Shown here piece after piece: positions 1-7,175 of a DNA stretch of 16,342 bases; the first letter of the stretch is position 1; each line of letters starts with the position of its first letter. The notes under the pieces were generated by a model. That model did no database searches. It saw only the letters and a program-made list of their open reading frames with translations, and was not told the DNA's origin. The position numbers were made by a program, and so were the translations under genes. This DNA comes from Fusobacterium_C necrophorum (GTDB lineage: Bacteria; Fusobacteriota; Fusobacteriia; Fusobacteriales; Fusobacteriaceae), in assembly GCF_900104395.1 (NCBI RefSeq), contig NZ_FMXX01000048.1, one strand, 5' to 3'.

Positions 1-2
1 CA

Positions 3-200
3 AAGAATAAAGCAAGAGTTGCTTATACAAATGCAGACTGGTTCGGAATTAGAGGAGAAAAAGAAGATAGACGAGGAAATATCAAAACAGATTTAAATGT
101 AGGATTGGATAATGAAAGATATGGAATCACAGCGAATGTCGGATACGATAGCAAAGGAAAGAATAAAAGAGCAGGTTTAGGGCTAAGAGTTATTTTCTAA
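3..200 (+). CDS. C-terminal end of an autotransporter beta-barrel protein (partial)
   Basis: The window opens inside this gene, and 65 codons remain before the TAA at 198-200. The translation shows alternating polar/hydrophobic stretches rich in Gly, Tyr, Asn and Asp, and ends in LGLRVIF. A terminal aromatic residue after alternating hydrophobics is the usual signature recognised by the outer-membrane barrel assembly machinery. Large autotransporters of this kind are abundant in fusobacteria, and the segment fits the last strands of such a barrel. A clear terminator follows at once, and the next gene is on the opposite strand, so this is the end of a transcription unit. The passenger is outside the window, so substrate or adhesive role cannot be told. 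The barrel assignment is likely; the exact family is not certain. Confidence 0.72.
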   Translation, partial: KNKARVAYTNADWFGIRGEKEDRRGNIKTDLNVGLDNERYGITANVGYDSKGKNKRAGLGLRVIF

Positions 201-210
201 TGAAATGTTC

Positions 211-257
211 AAAGGGATTTTAGAGATTTTGGAAATAAAAATCTCTTGAATCCCTTT
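211..257 (+). terminator. Rho-independent terminator after the autotransporter gene
   Basis: AAAGGGATT (211-219) pairs with AATCCCTTT (249-257), and the inner AGAGATTTT (222-230) pairs with AAAATCTCT (237-245), leaving a six-base loop. It begins 11 bases after the stop codon. The downstream T-run is short (TTTT at 254-257 partly in the stem, then GGTCTTT). A second small palindrome, TTGGAG-TACT-CTCCAA at 277-292, lies next to the stop of the convergent gene and has no T-run. Confidence 0.8.
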
Positions 258-295
258 TGGTCTTTAAGTGGGCTTGTTGGAGTACTCTCCAATCC

Positions 296-658
296 TTACA
301 GAATTTCCATAACAACTTCATTAGGATTTATACTGTCTCTTTCTTTTTTGTAAATATTTCCAACAGTACCATTGCAGGAGGAGATTGCTTCATTCTCCAT
401 TTTCATAGCTTCAAAGACAAATAATAAATCTCCCTCTTTTACTGTTTGTCCGACACTGACGGCAATCATAGAGATGGTACCAGAAATAGGAACAGTAACC
501 CTATCTTTTATAGTGGAAGTTTCTATCTCTATTTTTGGAGTAGAGATGATTTCATCCACTTTCGGGTTTGCTGTCTCTTTTGGAGCTCCCACTGTTGTTT
601 CTTCAATTTCTATGTGATGTACTTTTCCGTCTACAGTCACTTTAAATGTTCTAATCAT
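296..658 (-). CDS. Biotin carrier protein of a decarboxylase (glutaconyl-CoA/oxaloacetate decarboxylase gamma-type)
   Basis: This is a 120-residue biotinyl-domain protein. The C-terminal half has the hallmark EAMKMENE, whose Lys is the biotinylation site, set in a flattened barrel: a PISGTISMIAVSVGQTVKEGD start and an NGTVGNIYKKERDSI end. The N-terminal VTVDGKVHHIEIEE segment and a Pro/Lys/Thr/Ile-rich linker match the small biotin carriers of sodium-pumping decarboxylases, which shuttle CO2 between carboxyltransferase and membrane subunits. I chose the ATG at 656-658 because GGGAGGAAATGAC precedes it and because family members begin this way. The reading frame stays open 46-49 codons further upstream, described separately. 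No other decarboxylase subunit is in the window, so the gene stands alone here. Whether it serves glutaconyl-CoA, oxaloacetate or methylmalonyl-CoA decarboxylase cannot be told. Confidence 0.82.
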   Translation of the reverse strand: MIRTFKVTVDGKVHHIEIEETTVGAPKETANPKVDEIISTPKIEIETSTIKDRVTVPISGTISMIAVSVGQTVKEGDLLFVFEAMKMENEAISSCNGTVGNIYKKERDSINPNEVVMEIL

Positions 659-808
659 GTCATTTCCTCCCAATAATATAGTTAAGATAGCATCTAAAAG
701 AATCGGATCTATCTCTTGCTTTTTATGATGAATTTTTGCCTTCAATTTCTCTTTTTCTCGGAGAGGACCTCTAATCAATTCTTCAAGATATAACACATAA
801 GTCACCTC
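659..808 (-). other. In-frame open extension upstream of the biotin carrier, with its own ribosome binding site
   Basis: Upstream of the ATG at 658 the same frame is open to GTG codons at 794-796 and 803-805. GAGGTGA (802-808) is a strong Shine-Dalgarno sequence five bases before the GTG at 796, and a good promoter lies directly upstream. The encoded stretch is charged (LREKEKLKAKIHHKKQE) followed by a hydrophobic DPILLDAILTILLGG. Either the biotin protein is ~166 residues long, or this is a small upstream ORF or remnant of a lost neighbour that fuses in frame by chance. An ATG at 796-798 in another frame gives only seven codons. I cannot assign a function. Confidence 0.4.
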
Positions 809-839
809 AATTTTTCTATATTCATTTTTACCAATTGTT

Positions 840-869
840 AGTATAGCAGTTTTTACTATATTTCGTCAA
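840..869 (-). promoter_or_regulatory. Sigma-70-type promoter for the biotin carrier gene
   Basis: On the minus strand TTGACG (864-869) and TATACT (840-845) are separated by 18 bases. Transcription would start near 832, about 25-30 bases before the GAGGTGA ribosome binding site at 802-808. Confidence 0.72.
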
Positions 870-1129
870 TTTTTTTATTTATTTTTCAAAAACGAGTCGA
901 AAATTTCAAAAAAGTTGAGGCCACGAAATTTTCCTATTAAATTGGAATAATCTTTGTCTCCAACATTCCCTACAAGGTTTCAGACATCAAATCCGTTTGT
1001 GAAAAAATATCCTAGCCTATATTTTCATTGTAACATATTTCTAGAGAGTTTTTCAACTTATATAGACTTATTTATAGTCTCAAATTTTTTCACACTCTCC
1101 TTGAAACAAGTATTAGGTATTTGTATTGT
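870..1129. other. Intergenic region without a credible gene
   Basis: Short open frames here have poor coding character. GAAAATTTC (899-907) and GAAATTTTC (925-933) are perfect inverted repeats with a 17-base loop. At about 1107-1124 (CAAGTATTAGGTATTTGT) lies a diverged tandem copy of the motif found at 1150-1167, 43 bases away. I see no promoter or RNA gene that I can defend. Confidence 0.5.
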
Positions 1130-1177
1130 ATTTACCTTTCTTTTTGTATCAAGTATTGGATATATGTTTTTACTTTT
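1130..1177. repeat. Left copy of the direct repeat bracketing the type III module
   Basis: This ~48-bp segment aligns with 8231-8280 at about 41 of 50 columns, with TCAAGTATTGGATA shared exactly. Most differences are transitions. Its left end, ATTTACCTTTC, is one base off the terminal ATTTACATTTC of the CRISPR repeat. It lies 25 bases past the csm5 stop codon, outside the operon. Confidence 0.6.
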
Positions 1178-1201
1178 ATTACTCCTTGAATAGAAAGATT
1201 T

Positions 1202-2101
1202 TTAAATGTTCTTTATAGAGATTTTATTTTTAAAATATTCTTCCTTTATTACTTCTACCAGACCATAAGGCAAGTGAGAAATAGGGTCTATATAAAATCC
1301 GTTTCGAATTTCTTTTTCATTGTTTGTATCTAATTGATTCAAGCTTGCTAGCAATCCTTTATAGCCACCCAAAAAAATCAATTTATGTTCACCATCTAGA
1401 TATCCTTGTAAACTTTTTTTTATATTTGATAATGTGTCGTACAGTTTTTTTTCGCTTAATTTCCATTTCTTAATTTTCTGATACCTGCCATCAATTTCAT
1501 TAATGTAATTTTCTATCTTTTGTGTGGTATTTTTATAATTGTTTTTCAATTTTTCTTTAAAAGTATTTTCCTCTACTTTAAGCAATATTTCTCCACAAAA
1601 CTCTGTCCCTGCTTGTAGCATTTCTACTTGTATACTCGGAAAAAACACATCTAATTTTGGTATTTTATATACTTTTGTAGAATCAATATTTTCTTGTTTT
1701 TCTGTACTTTCATTTTGATATAAATATTGAATTTTATGTATATTTTCCAATATTATTTCAGTTGGTTTTATTTCAATATCTCGAAATCGCATTTGACTAC
1801 GAAATAGCTTCTCCTCTTGTTCGCCTATCACTTCTTTTGGAAAATCACAACTTTGGGCTCTCCCTAACAAAGCACCTTTTAAGGCAGAGGCTGGTATATA
1901 ATAGTTTGAAGCAAATTCAAATGGTCTTTCGGCTTTCAAATTTCTATTACAATAACTGTAAAATGAATAAACAATTTGTATTTTTGTATTCTTCTCTACC
2001 TCTTTAAAATCAACTCCTTGGTACAATGCCCCTTCCATTCTTGACGACAATATCACTGGTGAAAGAGTTTTAAAAGTAATTTTTCCTTTAATCATGCTCA
2101 T
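1202..2101 (-). CDS. csm5: Csm5-like RAMP protein of a type III-A CRISPR complex
   Basis: This 299-residue Cas7-family (RAMP) protein is the last gene of the operon and probably caps the 3' end of the crRNA in the effector complex. Visible marks are an N-terminal beta-strand pattern (KITFKTLSPVILSS), YIPASALKGALLGRA at ~68-82 (the RAMP 'IPGSSLKG' loop), FRDIEIKP at ~106-113, and a glycine-containing FLGGYKGLLASL at ~243-254, where Csm5 has its late Gly-rich loop. A lysine-rich helical stretch lies at ~180-235. The family is often longer (~350-400 residues), so this is short. It overlaps csm4 by ATGA. The ATG at 2093-2095 has better spacing from GGAGGG than the ATG at 2099-2101, so the true start may be two codons inside. 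Position, order and motifs support Csm5; overall similarity to well-known Csm5 is low. Confidence 0.78.
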   Translation of the reverse strand: MSMIKGKITFKTLSPVILSSRMEGALYQGVDFKEVEKNTKIQIVYSFYSYCNRNLKAERPFEFASNYYIPASALKGALLGRAQSCDFPKEVIGEQEEKLFRSQMRFRDIEIKPTEIILENIHKIQYLYQNESTEKQENIDSTKVYKIPKLDVFFPSIQVEMLQAGTEFCGEILLKVEENTFKEKLKNNYKNTTQKIENYINEIDGRYQKIKKWKLSEKKLYDTLSNIKKSLQGYLDGEHKLIFLGGYKGLLASLNQLDTNNEKEIRNGFYIDPISHLPYGLVEVIKEEYFKNKISIKNI

Positions 2102-3453
2102 CCCTCCAACTCCACAAAAAATGAATTTCCAAAAATCATGGCATTTTTATATAATGGGTTATATTGATTTCTAATACATTTACCGATTTGTTCTTGTATA
2201 TCTTTTTCCCCTTTACCTACGATAACACTTCCATCAGTAATAAAACTTATAACTTTAGCTGTTTCATCATTGATTTCATAGGGTTTACGATCTGAAGAAC
2301 TAATTTCCAAGGTTGATGCTTGCCAATCCAGCTTATTTTCATTTGGTAAAAGCATTCCCAAATTTAAATATCTTCTCCTTTCATGTGGAATTATACCCTT
2401 ACTTTTGACTTTAATATTTAAACTTTGGCTATTTTCTATTCTAACGACTTCTGTAATTTCGTACGCATTATATCCTGAACTAGCTTTATTGCCCAGAAAA
2501 CATGGATAAGATAGCTTTTCTTTTCTACTCATATTTTCCAATTTTTCAAATAAAATACAGTTCTGATCTATAGAAACAAAAAAGCAGAAAGAAATACTAT
2601 TTCCATCATTATTTTTCCCCTGTTTTTGAAAAGATAAAATAGGCAATGAATAGGCTATATTTGGTAAGCCTGGCCATTTTTTTGTTTGGCTCTCCAAGTG
2701 AAATTTTTGAATAAAATTCTGGCTCTTTTTAATATAAGCATACTCCTCTAATTTCTTTACTTCAAATACTTTTTTATCACTTCTTAATAAATTGCCAATA
2801 TCCGTTAGCAATTTTTCTAAATCTTGTTTTTGGATAAAGGCCATTTTCTTTATGGTCTCATAAATTTCTTTTGGTGATAGTAAGTTTATTTGTTGTGTCT
2901 TACTATTATACTTTTGTAGTTGTTCTCTTATTTGATTCCTTTTTTCTTTAATTTCTTTCTTTATTTTTTCTATTTTTTGCTCTATTTTCACCTTATTATG
3001 TGTATGAATATTTATGCTTTTTTTTAATTCTGATTTTAGATAATTTGCTTGTATATTTTCCATTTTTTTAATTTCTTCTTTTATTTTTTCTTTTTCATAT
3101 TCCTCCTCTTTTTTTTCTTTATCTTTTATACTGATTAGCTTCTCAATATCTTCTACTCTCTTTCTTATATCCTTTCTATTTTCCTCTAGCTTATTTATAA
3201 TTTCTTGATTGGCGGATAAACATTCTTTTAATTTCTCCATAATATAATCTTTAGGCATTGGATAATATCCTAAAGGCATAATATTTGATATCATGCATAT
3301 TCGCTTTCCTGTCAATATATCACTTGCCAATTCATCTATTTTTTCTTTTTCATTTGCATCCAATAAACTCATTAAAAAACCAAATAATCTCTGTGAGTCT
3401 GGTAATACTGTGATTTCACCAATTTTATTCAATTTTATTTGAAATGTTTGCAT
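2098..3453 (-). CDS. csm4: Csm4-like (Cas5-type) protein with a long coiled-coil insertion
   Basis: This 451-residue RAMP protein is expected to bind the crRNA 5' handle and contact Cas10. The N-terminus has the Csm4 pattern 'LPDSQRLFGFLMSLL' (~17-31), where the family has S-x-x-LFGAL. The C-terminal half has FLGNKASSGYNAYEI (~319-333), the Gly-rich loop, followed by strands and LGMLLPNE. Between them, residues ~73-187 are almost entirely Lys/Glu/Ile (for example EKEKKEEEYEKEKIKEEIKK-type runs), predicting a long helical hairpin or coiled coil. Ordinary Csm4 is ~300 residues, so the insertion explains the extra length. AAGGAGATACT precedes the ATG at 3451-3453. It lies nine bases after csm3 and overlaps csm5. 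No csm2 gene exists here, which makes the helical insertion notable. Confidence 0.78.
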   Translation of the reverse strand: MQTFQIKLNKIGEITVLPDSQRLFGFLMSLLDANEKEKIDELASDILTGKRICMISNIMPLGYYPMPKDYIMEKLKECLSANQEIINKLEENRKDIRKRVEDIEKLISIKDKEKKEEEYEKEKIKEEIKKMENIQANYLKSELKKSINIHTHNKVKIEQKIEKIKKEIKEKRNQIREQLQKYNSKTQQINLLSPKEIYETIKKMAFIQKQDLEKLLTDIGNLLRSDKKVFEVKKLEEYAYIKKSQNFIQKFHLESQTKKWPGLPNIAYSLPILSFQKQGKNNDGNSISFCFFVSIDQNCILFEKLENMSRKEKLSYPCFLGNKASSGYNAYEITEVVRIENSQSLNIKVKSKGIIPHERRRYLNLGMLLPNENKLDWQASTLEISSSDRKPYEINDETAKVISFITDGSVIVGKGEKDIQEQIGKCIRNQYNPLYKNAMIFGNSFFVELEG

Positions 3454-3462
3454 AGTATCTCC

Positions 3463-4140
3463 TTATTTAACGATTACTTTTACTTGCCCATAACCTCTTG
3501 ACTTAGAATTTCCGATTCCATAAAAACCATCATTAAATTTTAGTATTTGATTTTGTATTTCTTTTTTTATTTTTACAAAATCTACATTACATTCATTAAA
3601 ATATACATCTCGAAAACGAAGAATTCCCTCAAAATTTACTTTTGGTTTTACCACTCGATATGTTCTAGGTAGACTTGTCAAAGTGTTATGTTCCTCTCGC
3701 AAGGTATTTTTCGTTTCATATCTAAAATAATCCTTGTTATCTTTTTCTTCGTCTTGTCTTACTCGAAAATCAGAACAATAAATTCTTGGCATATTGTTAA
3801 TTCCCTCTATTCCAAATATATAATGAGCTTTCGGTTCCTTCTTATAATTTTCAATCTTTCTGACTAACTTTTCAATTTTACCTTCTTGAGAAATCTCCTT
3901 ATATTTTTCTAATAATTTTGTCAAAATACATTCTATATATTTTTGGGTTTCTGGTAGTTCAACTTCATTTTCTCGAATAATATTACGTAAAGCACCCTTA
4001 AACGAAGACCCATGAATAATAGGTCGACCATTCTCATCTATAGTTGTCGATTGATCTGTTCCTCCTACTGAAAAACTTTCTGTTTGATTTCCAATCAAGC
4101 AACTAGAAACGGTTGTCAACTTTACTTCTATTTCAAACAT
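3463..4140 (-). CDS. csm3: Csm3-like backbone RAMP protein with the target-RNA cleavage aspartate
   Basis: This 225-residue Cas7-family protein should form the repeated backbone along the crRNA and cut bound target RNA at 6-base steps. The segment VGGTDQSTTIDENGRP then IIHGSSFKGALRN (residues ~25-53) matches the Csm3 pattern 'GAIDSPVIKD...PIIPGSSLKG', which puts Asp29 at the place of the catalytic Asp33 of streptococcal Csm3. The thumb region (ETKNTLREEHNTLTSLPRTYRVV, split by no gap) and the C-terminal GIGNSKSRGYGQVKV Gly-rich loop are also as in Csm3. Length is normal. AGGAGGAATATC precedes the ATG at 4138-4140. It follows cas10 by 61 bases without an intervening csm2. Confidence is high for a Cas7-type RAMP and good for Csm3. 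Confidence 0.85.
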   Translation of the reverse strand: MFEIEVKLTTVSSCLIGNQTESFSVGGTDQSTTIDENGRPIIHGSSFKGALRNIIRENEVELPETQKYIECILTKLLEKYKEISQEGKIEKLVRKIENYKKEPKAHYIFGIEGINNMPRIYCSDFRVRQDEEKDNKDYFRYETKNTLREEHNTLTSLPRTYRVVKPKVNFEGILRFRDVYFNECNVDFVKIKKEIQNQILKFNDGFYGIGNSKSRGYGQVKVIVK

Positions 4141-4201
4141 GATATTCCTCCTATAAAATAAGCTTTAAATTTTCCAATATTTTCATTTCACAATATAATA
4201 T

Positions 4202-6226
4202 TCAAAACTGTGTATTATATTTCTTATTTTGCCTATGGCTCTGTTTATAATTTTTGCTATCATTCTTCTTATTCCTGTTATATTTATTTTTCTTCTTCTT
4301 CTCATTATTTTCTTTTTCGACAGTCTTTATAATAATTCTCTGTTGATTATAGTGGAATGCTAAAATTAAAGTATCCAGCCATTGAATTCCTTTGGATTCT
4401 ATATATAATTTTTTAAATTTCTTAATATCAAATGAAATTCTATGTGGATTTTTCATTCCGTTTTTTTCTCCACTTTTTATTTTTGATTTTATCATTTCAT
4501 CATATTTTTCAAATAAAGAGGGTACTTCATTTTTTTTACCATTTTCGATTAATGTTTTTGCTCTAAAAAAGACCGATATCTGAAAGTCAACCGCAAGATA
4601 TAAACGTTTTCCTATATTTTTAATTCTAATAAACAAGTTTATCAATTCATCATGGTTATTTTTCTTTCTTTCTTTATACTCTTTTTTATTCATGCTTTTT
4701 AATAGGTAATTTAATGGTTTATGAAACATTACTGAACGTATTTTACTTACTAAATTTGTAGATTTTATATATTGATATTCCACCTCATCTAAAGGATTGC
4801 TGTACTTCTCTCTTAAAAATAGTAATACCAATTTTATTTTGGGAATTAATACATTATCAATCTTTTTCAAATCGAAGCCTTTTTCACTTTGATCCTTTTC
4901 ACCTGTGCTTTCTTCTATTAAATGAGATAGCCAGTAATACTTAAAATACAGTTCATCATTAACGATTTCACCTTTTTGTAAACTCGGTTTTAAAAAATAT
5001 AGAGTATAATAAAATTTTTGTTCCGGTTTTGATTCTACTTCTAAATTAATGAGTAAATTATGCAATTCTGTATTAGTAAAAACTTGTTTCTGTAACATAT
5101 CTTTTAGCTCGTCTATTTCTTTGGTAAAGCGAAAGAAACCATCGCATTCACCAAAACCTAATCCATTTTTATAAATATGAAAAGAATTGCCTGCCATAGA
5201 AATACCAACAAGTGCTTGCAAAGATTTTTCTGTTTTGATCTTTTTCTTGGCAATGCTTAATTCATGTTCTACCAATTGACGATAATAACGAATTGGTTGA
5301 TGATTATTGACAAAGACTACCCCCACAGCAAGGGATAATTCTATACTGACTTTTTGATTTGTATGTTCCTTAATTTCTGTATTTATATTATTTATCATAT
5401 TTCGTAACACATTAATTGTGTCAAATACACTATCTATTCTTGTCGCATAAAAAATATCATCTCCAGCAATATAAAATGGCAATACCTTAAGTTGTAAATC
5501 ACATTTTTCTTTTTCCGAATAATTCTTAATATGCTCTGCAAATGCATCAATTTTTATCTTATCTTCTAGTAATTGGCTAATCTTTTTATACAAATCATAA
5601 GTGCCTAGGCTAGACATAATTCTACCTAAATTATTAATATCAGCTTTAATGATAGCAATTTTACCATCTGAGCTACCTATATCATACCTTTCATCCTGTA
5701 CTGCTAAATCATCCATGCCTTTTAAAAATACATCTTTCCACTTTTTATCTTTTTCTTTGTAGATATATTGTTCTGGTTTTTTATTTACTTCTGTAAATTG
5801 GAAAAGTAATTCATGACTATTTTTTAAAATATTGGATTTGTTAACAGGATTTTTTAATTCCCGGTCTGCTCTGCGTAATATTTCCATATTACAGTTGCTA
5901 TTCTCTTCGAAAGTAACATACTTTAAAAAAATCTGTCCTTGATAAACTCTATAAATTTTCTCAAATAATTTTTTACACTTTTCTGTTATTTCTTTTTTTG
6001 ATAAATCGGAGCGAAAGACTGTCTTTCCTGAAATCCACAAAATCAAATCTTTTTTAGATGGTAAAATATTAAATTCTTCATTTATTTCATCTAAAATATT
6101 CTCTGCTACTTGATTAGATGCTGCTATAATATTTTGTAAAGTTTTTTTATCTTGTGGAGAGTTGTCTATTTTTTGAAAAATATACTTTTGAATTTTTTCA
6201 ACTGCAATTGCTACAATATTTCCCAT
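4202..6226 (-). CDS. cas10: Cas10/Csm1-like cyclic oligoadenylate synthase without an HD domain, palm motif AGDD
   Basis: This is the 674-residue large subunit. It starts directly with the first palm segment (EKIQKYIFQKI, compare 'ISGIQDFIY' in Csm1). The N-terminal HD nuclease that many Cas10 proteins carry is absent. The second palm shows KADINNLGRIMSSL (Asp196 region) and YIAGDDIFYA (254-257), which corresponds to GGDD with the first Gly changed to Ala and both metal-binding Asp kept. No CxxC zinc motif is seen. Residues ~380-620 are a helical domain, and the last ~40 residues are an unusual Lys/Asn/Arg-rich tail. GGGAGGATAGA precedes the ATG at 6224-6226. By family knowledge it should make cyclic oligoadenylates when target RNA binds, so it would depend on the neighbouring SAVED effector. 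Absence of HD predicts no Cas10 DNase activity. Confidence 0.85.
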   Translation of the reverse strand: MGNIVAIAVEKIQKYIFQKIDNSPQDKKTLQNIIAASNQVAENILDEINEEFNILPSKKDLILWISGKTVFRSDLSKKEITEKCKKLFEKIYRVYQGQIFLKYVTFEENSNCNMEILRRADRELKNPVNKSNILKNSHELLFQFTEVNKKPEQYIYKEKDKKWKDVFLKGMDDLAVQDERYDIGSSDGKIAIIKADINNLGRIMSSLGTYDLYKKISQLLEDKIKIDAFAEHIKNYSEKEKCDLQLKVLPFYIAGDDIFYATRIDSVFDTINVLRNMINNINTEIKEHTNQKVSIELSLAVGVVFVNNHQPIRYYRQLVEHELSIAKKKIKTEKSLQALVGISMAGNSFHIYKNGLGFGECDGFFRFTKEIDELKDMLQKQVFTNTELHNLLINLEVESKPEQKFYYTLYFLKPSLQKGEIVNDELYFKYYWLSHLIEESTGEKDQSEKGFDLKKIDNVLIPKIKLVLLFLREKYSNPLDEVEYQYIKSTNLVSKIRSVMFHKPLNYLLKSMNKKEYKERKKNNHDELINLFIRIKNIGKRLYLAVDFQISVFFRAKTLIENGKKNEVPSLFEKYDEMIKSKIKSGEKNGMKNPHRISFDIKKFKKLYIESKGIQWLDTLILAFHYNQQRIIIKTVEKENNEKKKKNKYNRNKKNDSKNYKQSHRQNKKYNTQF

Positions 6227-6297
6227 TCTATCCTCCCTTAATTTTTTTGAGATTATATTGAATACGACTAGATAATTCTTATATGAAAAAATATTGG

Positions 6298-6327
6298 ATT
6301 ATTGATAGTATCGTTCTTTTATTTCAA
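6298..6327 (-). promoter_or_regulatory. Possible internal promoter upstream of cas10
   Basis: The 304 bases between the SAVED gene and cas10 (6227-6530) contain no gene, and no csm2 is hidden there. On the minus strand TTGAAA (6322-6327) and AATAAT (6298-6303) are 18 bases apart, which gives a leader of ~65 bases before cas10. In such AT-rich DNA this is only a candidate. If real, the complex and the effector are separately expressed. Confidence 0.4.
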
Positions 6328-6530
6328 AGTTATCACACAACACATGCTATGATAAATTTTTGTATTTTTATTAAAAAATCCTAATTTTTGCTATTTTATA
6401 ATCTATTTTATTTGAGTTTTTACTACTAAAAAAACTATCTCTCTACAATACGAATAACTTTCTATAATTATTTTGTACTTTTAATCTATCCCACTGCACT
6501 AATATTTCTAATTTAAATTTTCCATTCATT

Positions 6531-7145
6531 TTAAAGTAGCTCCATTTTTTTTGCTGATAACATCATAGTCGGATAATAAGAACTATTTTTTTCACCTTTA
6601 AAATCATGCTCATATAACTGAACTTTACCAAAAGATAGTGAATATCTTGCCAAAAGGAATACTATTGCATTTGGGCATGCCATAAAAATATGCAATATGC
6701 TTCTTTTTTCAGACAATTTTCTTTGATCAATAATATTTTTTATCTGATTAGTCAGTTGGTATGCATGAGTTCCATCTATAACACTTGATGAATCTGTTGA
6801 TTCCAGTCTAAAATGTAAAATTCGGCCAACTTCTTTTTTCTCTTCTATCAAATACTCTTTTACATCACTAATAATATCTCTTGAAAAGCTAATAACAATT
6901 GCAACATCATTTACTGTATTATTAATAATGTCTTCTGAATAAATTGCTTTTGGATAATTCTCTTTTCCCTCTTTTTTCTCCCATACTTTTAAACCATTCT
7001 CTTCTCTTTGTTTTGGAACTATCTTTATTGCTGTTTTCATATCTAAAATTCTTCCAGTCATAAAGGCAATTGTAGGATTTGCATCTAATAGGATATGATA
7101 TTCTTTATCCTCTAGGCACTTTTTAGTAATAAAATTCTTTATCAA
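6531..7145 (-). CDS. SAVED-domain protein: cyclic oligonucleotide sensor half of a Cap4-like effector
   Basis: About 204 residues match the SAVED fold, a fused pair of CARF-like units that binds cyclic oligonucleotides in CBASS and some type III systems. Marks are HILLDANPTIAFMTGRIL (~18-34, strand-helix opening), VAIVISFSRDI (~81-91), and the typical second half ILHIFMACPNAIVFLLAR (~150-167) followed by KVQLYEHDF and YYPTMML. In the family the corresponding text is 'hlf.a.P.a.a..lG' then 'v.lyef'. The listed start is a TTG without a well-placed ribosome binding site. The frame is open upstream to the TAA ending the nuclease ORF nine codons earlier, in the same frame. It is therefore probably the C-terminal half of one protein. 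GGGAG six bases before an ATT codon at 7152-7154 is the only ribosome-site-like element. Confidence 0.78.
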   Translation of the reverse strand: MIKNFITKKCLEDKEYHILLDANPTIAFMTGRILDMKTAIKIVPKQREENGLKVWEKKEGKENYPKAIYSEDIINNTVNDVAIVISFSRDIISDVKEYLIEEKKEVGRILHFRLESTDSSSVIDGTHAYQLTNQIKNIIDQRKLSEKRSILHIFMACPNAIVFLLARYSLSFGKVQLYEHDFKGEKNSSYYPTMMLSAKKMELL

Positions 7146-7175
7146 AGGATAAATCGTTTTCTCCCATTGATATTA
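7146..7175 (-). other. Single in-frame TAA separating nuclease and SAVED halves
   Basis: The TAA at 7173-7175 is followed in the same frame by Y-Q-W-E-K-T-I-Y-P and then the SAVED ORF, with no other stop. Reading through would give a protein of about 508 residues, close to the usual length of Cap4 (N-terminal DUF4297 nuclease plus C-terminal SAVED). The residues in the gap look like a normal linker. One base change could have created the stop. Confidence 0.85.

Noticed and set aside
954..1193. Small plus-strand hydrophobic ORF of 79 codons
   Set aside because: Its sequence is a by-product of T-rich DNA and covers the direct-repeat copy at 1130-1177; no ribosome binding site.
6298..6327. Partial likeness between the mini-CRISPR spacer and the cas10 promoter region (shared ATACTA and GA(A/G)ATA(A/G)AA words in crRNA sense)
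   Set aside because: About 19 of 28 columns with a 2-base gap, in DNA this AT-rich, can arise by chance, and no PAM or clean seed was evident. A genome-wide scored search would be needed.
6227..6530. Hidden csm2 in the gap before cas10
   Set aside because: The gap is 304 bases, too short for the family, and all minus-strand frames contain stops.
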